Assembly (NCBI GenBank): GCA_020152595.1
Contig: JAIGNY010001459.1
Coordinates: 361,001-425,000, forward strand
Length of the DNA stretch: 64,000 nucleotides
Source: Chiridota heheva
Lineage: Eukaryota; Echinodermata; Holothuroidea; Apodida; Chiridotidae
Direction of reading: 5' to 3'
Shown here: piece after piece, positions 25,201 to 34,200 of the stretch
Layout of the letters: every line of letters starts with the position of its first letter
How positions within the stretch are numbered: the first letter of the stretch is position 1
Program-made: the position numbers and the translations under genes
Notes under the pieces: model-generated
Told to the model about the DNA's origin: nothing
Databases searched by the model: none
What the model saw: the letters and a program-made list of their open reading frames with translations, nothing else

Positions 25201-28200
25201 GGAAAACATTTCTGCTGCAGCCAAGCATGCTTTTGCAACTGTCAAGCCTCTGACCATGACAGCGCCCCTTGCACCAACACTCAAGACTGCACCAATTGCG
25301 ATGGTACTCAGACCCCTAGCTTGATTTAAAAAGGGGCAGGGTGCTTGACTCGTTGAGGGGCACATTAATGCGCGCGCGAAGAGCTGCGTATTTTCGGCAT
25401 GGAGTCTAGGGGCTCAATCCCATTGTAAAGAAGCTCTGGGATTTTAGCTATAGTCATGCCTCAGAATGAAACTATTCTGATTGATAAGGACCATTCATGA
25501 GCCAAACAGGACATTTGCTTGCTATGCTATCATTCTGTGTTCTGTATCCATGTAAGGTATTTCATTTGTGAGGTTAATTAAGATTAGTAAGTTTATATAA
25601 AAAAATTATCATGAGGGGCAGGGCAGACCCCAAGGGGCAGGGTGGACCCCCAGGGGGCAGGGCGGGGACAGGGCGGGCTGCCCCTGTAAAACAGCAAAGC
25701 TAGGGGACTGGGTACTCACCCAGCCAACCATCCCTCCTTCTCAAAAGACTGCCTACCTGACTTCAGGAAAAACAGATAACTGAACTGAAAACCCTTAATC
25801 CCAGCACCTATTATCTAGAGGCCAGGAAACAATTCCTCGCTTCCCTCCACATCAAACCTTCCTACTCGAACACAGTCTCCTCAAACACCAATACCACCCC
25901 CTAACACAACTAAAACTGACTCACATGCACAAACCGACCTCACCTGGCTCTTCTTACGGAGTCCTAAGCCAATCACCTTTGCCAACAACCCAAGCACACC
26001 CATTACACAAACCACCTCCACCACCATTTCTCTCCCCAACCCTCCCTTCCTTTTCTAAGACCTCCTTTCCCCCCTGTCCCTTACCCCAACACCTCAAATG
26101 CCATCAAACTCAAATCAACAAACAGCCCACCATCCAAACCCACATGTATGGCACTAAAGAGAACATGGATTGTTTGATTACCAAACCCACCGTACACACT
26201 TCTCGTCCAATTTGTAAAAACAGCTGCTCCCAAAGAAACAGGTACAGATGCAAAGGGAAAAAAAAAACCCAGACACAACAGATATTCCTCCAGATAACCC
26301 TCGGCCTCCTTATGGCGTACAACAGAAACAATTACAATAACACTGGCAACATTATTCAATGGAACATCAGGAGCCTTAAGGCCAACTTGGAAGAAATTGA
26401 CATTCTGGCCACCACTTTTAACCCGGTCATCTTCTGCCTACAAGAAACTTTCCTGAAAACTACTGACCAGTATTCCCTCAATAACTTCTCTTGCTGCCAC
26501 AAACATCAAGAGGATGCCAACAGGGCCTGTGGGGGCATCTCCATTCTCGTTTGACACGATATCCCACACAGCCCTATTCATGTGAACACAGACCTTCAGG
26601 CCATCTGTATCATTATCTCCCTCCACAAAACCTTCACTCTTTGCAATATCTATCTCGCCCCCTCCCCACCCTCCACCCCTGCCTAATGCCAATGTTCAGC
26701 CAACCAGCCTTAACAACCTCATCTCTCAGCTACCCTCCCCTTTCATCCTTCTTGGTAAATTCAATACCCACAACCCTTGTGGGACTCTAATACCACTACC
26801 CACAGAGGCAAGCTTGTCAAAAACACTCTTTGACAGCACAGCCTTTCCTTGCTCAACACTAACTCCCTGTTAAGAACAACGATACCTGTTTCCCCAGGCA
26901 CCTTCTTGATTTTAGATGGAAGGTCACTGCTGACCTCTGTGGTAGTGACCATTACCCTCTCCTAATTCCACTCCAATCTTCAAACCCCACAGACTACATC
27001 CCCAAATGGAACCTTAAGAAAGCCAACTGGCCCCTTTTTGAAACCCTCTGCAACTTTCACCTTTCCCCATCTCCTTGATGGTCAGGATCTTACATCATGC
27101 TTCAGTAACATCCTTATCAACATCGCCACCTGCTCCATTCCCAAAACCCCCTAACCATCCCCCAACCCCTGGTTCAACGATGACTGCAAAACTACCAGTA
27201 GAACAGGAAAAATCCCTCAGAAACTTCCAAACAAACCGGACCACCTACAATCTCAAGCTCTTTCTCATCAGTCGTGCCAAAGCCAGGCGCACTATCGAGG
27301 ACAGTAAAACCAACACTTGGAACAACTTCATCTCTTCTCTTACTAAGAAGATTTGGAGTATGGTAAAAAGTTTCCATGGCACGATGGGCAAGTCTCCTAT
27401 TTCCAATCTCTCCTGGAATGGTAATTTTCTCACTGGGAAAAAGGATATCGCTAACTGCCTTGCTGCCTTTTTCAGCAACATCTTGTCCAATGCTTTCAGA
27501 GCCAAAAAAGCTTGCGATGAATCTCGGAGTATTACTTTTCCCTCCGACAACACCGAGAACTACAACACCCCTTGCACCCTATCTGAATTAAAGCAAGCCA
27601 TCCACGATGCTGGCTGCACCTACAAGGGCCCAGATAACATCCCCTACCAGTTCCTGAAACACCTCCCCAACAAGGCCACCACTACCCTACTTACCATCCT
27701 CAACCACATTTGGTTCATCACCCCTTCCCAAACTGGGAAGGACTACACTGACCCCTCCAGCTACCACCCCATTGCCCTCAAACTCAGCAGTTTTCTTTCG
27801 TTGTGGATACTCAGCCATGTTGACATCCCCAGCAATGACAGAGCTGATTCAGCCGCTGAGCTCAACCTCTCTCCTACCCCTTTCCCAAAAGCCTTTCTGA
27901 CTTCAAACTGCTTATCGCTTCCCTTGTTTGTGACTGCTGGCAAACCTCATGGGATTCTCAATTGATAACAAACTGAACAACATCCAGCCCACAATTCCAA
28001 CCAAACCCACCGTCCACAATCTCTCCCGTATCGACAACGTCCACATTACCTGCCTTAAAATAGGTTACACCCATCTCACTTACTCCCACCTCCTTACTGG
28101 TTCCCCCACCCCTCTGCAACAATTGCCATTGCCCCCTCACAGTCCACTACATCCCCCTGGTCTGCCCCTTTACAACCTCCCTAGAGCTTCCTTCACTCCT

Positions 28201-31200
28201 CACAACTTCATAGCAGAGCTCTTTCAGAAAGAAAAAAAACCTGGATCTGGATAAAATAATCTCCTTCCTTCATCATGCCTCCCTCCTTAACCATATTACT
28301 TGTCCTCTCCCACCCCCTCTACCTACTTTTATCCCTTTGTTTACACCATTGCACTTTCTCTTTTAATCCCAGCTTCCTGGCTCTTAACTCCTGTACTTCT
28401 CTCAGACTCCTCCTATTTTATTTTCTTCTTACCTATGGATTGATCTAACTTCTCAGGCACAATTTGACCCTCGCTGTTGTGGTGGCATTAAGCCTTCATT
28501 AAACAGACATTATTGAGAACTTAGCCTTGTTGTCCACCACAATATATCCACAAGATGCTGAAAGTCCCGACATTTGACTTTGATTTTTTCAATATCCATC
28601 TTAAGAGATTCATCTTGGACATTTGCTACAAGGGTAGCTGTATAAAAAAGATTCATGACTAGGATTGCCGGTAATTTGATTTGGAGCAGTAAAGGATAAA
28701 GGTATTTCATGCTACCGAAATATTTTTAGTACATTTTTTACTCAAAGAAACTTTTATTTTAGTCGCCAAGTGTTATTTGTCTGGCGAATAAAATCATCAT
28801 TTTTCAATTTTTTGGTTGGCAAGATTTAAATTTTCATCGCCATGGTGACAGGAATTGTCGAGGATTGCTCAGTTTATTAAAATTAACTCACATACTCGGT
28901 GCTTGATTCATGCTGTACGCTCACTCATTCCTTAAAGACCTTTTCAAACCGATTTTAGCCAAATGTGATTCCTTCAGCACTTCGAGCAATCAACTGGGGG
29001 AATATTCCCTTTGTTAACCAACCAATCAGCTGAAGTTGTCAGAGGAAAACTTTTTAAGCAACAATGTTTACATGTTACTTCCATGTATAATGCACATATG
29101 ATTGGTGTTTGAATTGCAATGATGCCCCGGTATTTGATTGGTCAACAATATTCCCCTAGTAAATAACTGGTCCATGATGAAAATGTAAATTACAGTCATC
29201 TTCTGGATATTACTGTGTGAGATTTTAAAAGGTCTATAACTTTGCTGAGTCATTAATTTTTAGCTTACTATTCAAAGATTAGTCAAGCTATTCTACTACC
29301 CTTGGCGTTGGCGTAAGCCCAAAGTTTTCTTTGTTTGTTGGTTAAAGTTTTCGTTGTTTGTTAATTAAATTTTTTGGATGAGTTTGTTATGATAATGACA
29401 TTTCTGACATGAATTGCAATTAGACTATTAGTCTTGGGATGAATGGAAAAGTAAATAAAAGATTCCTCACCTCTAAAGAATTTTAAATTAGATGTCTTGG
29501 GTAGGAAAAGAATTAAAAACAGGTTTTTTTTGTTATGATAATGACATTCCTGAGTTGAATATTATTCAGAATGTTTATCTTGCCATGAGTGAAGAAGCAA
29601 ATGAAAGTTTCCTCACCTCTAAAGAATTTTGAATTAGGTGTTTGGGTATGGGTATGAAAAGAAATATAAACAATAAGTGGAATGTTGGGTAGAAAATGAC
29701 ATGATGATAAAGTAACTGTAGGAGTTAGCATGAGGGTGGGATTTATGTGGGACAGGGTGGAATTGTACAGTATGTAGGGCAGGGTGGTGTGGCATGTTGG
29801 TCAGGGTGTGTTGGCATGTTGGACAGGGTGGGTTGGCTTGTTGGACAGGGTGGGTTGGCATGTGGAACAGAGTCGGTTGGCATTTGAAGGGGGTGGGTTG
29901 GTATGTGGGCAGGGTGGAATGGCATGTGGGATATGTTGTGGGTGTCATCTGGATTTCAGTTGTGATGGCATGTGGGTCATGCATGTGGTGGAATGACATA
30001 CAGCATCTAGTTTGAAGGGGTGTGATTGCATATAGTGCATGGGTGTGGGATGACATTTGGGACAGGTTGGGATGGAATGTGGGACAGGCTGGAATATGCA
30101 TTATTAGCGGTGAGGGGATTTGTATCATTTCCAATGTCTAGTTTGTAATATGTTAAGCAATATTTGTTTTGCATAATTTTTCTTTAATGTTGTTGTACAT
30201 TTTTCATGCTGCTTGACACACAATATTTTCTTAAATTGAAGTTGGGATTAAAATCTAATCTGGGAATGTGTAGGGGTTGGAGGAGGGTACAGGTTGGAAA
30301 GAAGGTTATGTAAATGACATTCTTTCATTGACATTGACAAGTCAGGGCTTCTCTTTTATTTGTTGTTCAATTTATAGAACTAAAAGAGGTGTTATAGTTA
30401 TAAAGACGACTAGCTTTCACGTGTTTCTTAGCTACTTGGTTGGGTCATAACCCTAAGACTTTTTTGTCTTAAAATATCTGAGACATCTCAAAGATATTTT
30501 GAAGCTTGTAGTAAAATTTAAAAATTAACAAAGCAAATGAAAATGTAAGTTCATCTTTCAAGGTTAAAGTAATTTGAAATCATGCTCCTGCTAGCCTTAT
30601 TTCTGTATATACTTCCCTCAAGAATCCCATTCTCTATACTAGCTTTAATTAGTTCAGCATACTGTCCTTCGGACAGTTCTTGTTTGTATTTCCTTACTAT
30701 TTTACCAAAATAAAGGCTGTAAAATCATAACACGAAAATATATCTGAAAGGAAAGATGGATCATTGAAATTACTAAATAGAATTTTGAATGTAAGGCTTC
30801 TTAAAGCATCATTATATGATCTCCCACAGTGTGTTGTTCATGTAAGATTTCCTGAGATGCATATTATCTGTGGCGTGTTCAGAGATTTGTTATTTAGCAA
30901 ATCCCTAGTTGATGAGTGTCGCTGTTGTTAGTTATTAATTTCTTTATCTTTAATGGAATTGCAGGTTGAAAATGTTGGAAAAATAAAAGCACATGAGAAT
31001 GATACAGTGTTTTTATAAATTTTATTATGAACAATTTTTTCTGTATAGTTAGTATATAGCATGTTTTTGATATTTTCAAGGCAATGATGTAGTAACTGTT
31101 TTTTCGACTTAAAAATTAAAAATTATTGTAGAAATGAAGTTGGTTGATGGGCATAGCATCCTTAAGGACAAGCCGCTTGTATCGACTGCAGCTTTGAATC

Positions 31201-34200
31201 TAAAATTTTCCATGTTATAGTTTTTTTGGGTTTTTTTTACGTAAGAACCAAAGGATTAGCTTAGTGGTCAGAAAGTTAATCTTATATCAAATAGGACTTA
31301 CCTGTCTTAAATTCATTTTTAAAAAAATTTCCCCTTAGTTTTCATCTACACAAATGCTTAAAATATTTAAGTTTCAAAATGTTGAGCTTTTTTTTTTTTT
31401 TTTCTTTCATTGTCATTTGATTGAGTTGTACCATCAAAATACTGAAAGGTCTCCAAGAAGCAATCTCTGGCCTCAGCTCTTCACAAGTGGAGTCCCCCCA
31501 GGGCCCCAAAATTACTTGGTCAACACTCAAATAAATCTGATACCAATAGTCTATTAGAACCCTGCCCCTTTCCCTCAATTTAAATTATCTTCCTCTAAAT
31601 TATAAACAGGCATTATCAAAGTTGTAAGTGTGTTTATAAGACTAAAATTTTTTCCTCTACAATTTTATCTTGCATCCATATTTCAGTTTTCCCCCTAAAT
31701 TTACTGGTTTGAATACACCACTGGTTAAAATATTTCAAGTGCAAAATGATAAACATTTTTTGCTTTGTTTTCAAGCCCATAGGCAGGAATTTTTGCAAGA
31801 GGGGAGGGGCACAAGCACTTCACCGGGGATGGGGGGGTACTGACAAACATGCATTCCTATATGCCAACATAACTGATATAGAAAGTCCCCCCTCCAGCAT
31901 ACAGGTATGTTGACACATATGCATTCTGAAACGCTGGCATAGCTGCTTTCAAGTGGTTATAGGAGTCAGGTGGCGTATCACGAGCAAGAACTGAAGACAG
32001 CGCTGCATATAAGCCCTGCATGCGATAGTCCAAAAGCAATATTCCTGCTATATGTTTGATTGAAAAATCCTGCTCGGTTTTTAAAAATCCCACTAGAGCT
32101 TCAAGAAGCCTGCTAGGACTGCAAAAATCCCACTAGTGCTTAAAAAGTCCTGCTAGGGCTGCAAAAATCTCCTGCTAGGGCTGCAAAAAATCTCCCACTA
32201 GGGCTTCAAAATTGTCCTGATGGGTCCTTTCAAAGTCCTGATAGGGCTTCAAAAGTCCTAGGGATAGGGTTTCAAAAATCCTGCTAAGGCTTTAAAAATC
32301 CTGTTAAGGCTTCAAAAATCTTGCTAGGGCTGCAAAATTTCTCCGACTAGGGTTTCAAAAATCCCACCAGAGCTGTAAAAATTTGCAGGGCTTTCTCCAG
32401 AAAGTAATATCTCGCTTGGTTTAGAAATGAAATACCATGTGCTGTATCGGTGAGCAAGGGCTTGAGAACTTAAAGTTGGGTTGAAAAAATCTTGCTAGGG
32501 CTTTAGAATGTGCAGGGGTTTGGATGAAAAGTAATATTTCTGCTAGGTTTTAATAAGATATCATGTTTTTTATAGCCGAGTTAGGGCTGTCAATTATTAA
32601 ATCAAATTTAGGTTTAAAAAAATCCTGCTAGAGCTTCAAATTTTGCGGGGCTTTGTCCAAAAACAATATTTCGCTATGTTTTATTAGAAATATCATGTTT
32701 TATAGCTGAATCAGGACTTGAGAACTTCAGTTTACATTGAAAAAATCCTGCATGGCTTGGAAATTGCACTTTTAAGTGTTTAAAGGGTCAAACATTACGA
32801 CCAATATTTAAAAAAAATTGAGTTAGGGTCTATAGTTTGTGAAAATATTAAATATTTTGCCATCCACCATCGGGGTTTCAGCACGAGTTTTAAGACTGCA
32901 TACACATCACAACATACTTTCACACAATTGTTTTCTTCCTAGAGAGGGATAGAGTATGGAGGCGGATGCATGGAAAGTTTGGTGAAGGGAGTGGGGGTGA
33001 AGTGCAAAATAGCTTATCATAGCTTGGAAAAACTTATGAAGTTGGATATATGAGTAAACAGTAAAAAGAGCATCCCATCATCATCAAATTGGCCAGAAAT
33101 GTTAATATTCCTTTCCAATTTTTTACGAAGAACGCTCAAACTTTGGTAGAGATTGACAGTTTATTTACAAGTTCGCGCAATGGGCCTAACTTCATACTCG
33201 GATGCATAAGAAATCCAGGAAATTCCTGGGATGATTAAAAAAAAAAGCCTATCTGATCACAAAAATGGCAACATGCAATAGAATTATAAAAATGAAAAAC
33301 AAAATTATGTAGAATTGTCCTACTGCTTGTGTAGCCATTGGCTCTCGGTTTATGCGGTGGCGAAAGGGACTACACTCAATTTTGGCATTGTGGCTTATGA
33401 AGAAGATAGTAATCTACTTTGCACACCTCTGCGTGTATGGGTGTTCCAGCGACTGACAACCAATCTTCAATTTGTGACTCTTTAATGTCATTGCATTGTT
33501 TAAAATCCACTGTTCCTATTTTAGAGACTTTTATTTGATTCCTTGTGAAATTTCACAGTCTAATATGATCTATACTAGAGACCAACATAGAGTCACGCTT
33601 CCAGTGCGTATGAACATTATTTCAAATAACCTGATCATTTCACTTACAAAGCTGGTTGGAGGGGGCAGATAAGTTATCAGGGGTGGATACAGAATTTTCC
33701 AAAGGAAGGGGGGGCAGGGGCAAAGAGGGGAGGCAAGGTATTGATGAAATTCCCAAAGTTGTGTTCGACCTCCCAGATTCCCCTCCCCAGATTCCCTTCT
33801 GTATCGACCCTTGGTACTAAGTAAATGTGAACTGACAAGATGATCTGATCATAGGCCTACCAAGGTTGCAGGCGATTAGACAAGGAACAGGCCTGTAGCC
33901 AGGAATTTTTGCAAAGGGGGCACAAGCACTTCACGGGAGGCACATTGTGTTATATTTTTGTCCTTTGATTTTTCGCTAGGGGGGCACACACCTTCACAGG
34001 AGGGGTATGGCTCGTTATGCTGGCTACAAACCTGTTTGTTTTGTTTAATTGAATCATCACATCAAAATATTGAAAGGTTAAAGAAATAAGCTTTGGCCCA
34101 AGCTCTTCACAAATTAAGTCCCCACAGGGCCTGCAAATTACTTAGTCAACACTCCAATAAGTATGATACCAATGGTCTTTTGGAAAACCTTCCCTCCCCC

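Larger units (their letters stand above)
24600..28510 (+). mobile_element. I/Jockey-like LINE (family L1x), nearly full length, internally deleted
   Basis: From 5' to 3': an ORF1 relic (about 24,600-25,890) with a gag-like region and CCHC-type Cys pattern (CTNCDGT) interrupted by a MITE; ORF2 from ATG at 26,312 with an APE-like endonuclease (IIQWNIRSLKAN, FCLQETFLK, then SDHYPL near 26,945); an RT start (KGPDNIPYQF, DPSSYHPIAL) ending near 27,780; an RNase H end (SHVDIPSNDRADSAA); a C-terminal CNNCHCPLTVH knuckle; and a 3' UTR. The RT catalytic core (GxPQG, xADD) is absent. The endonuclease GDFN position reads GKFN. There are several frameshifts. Same strand as MRPS18B. Confidence 0.88.
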
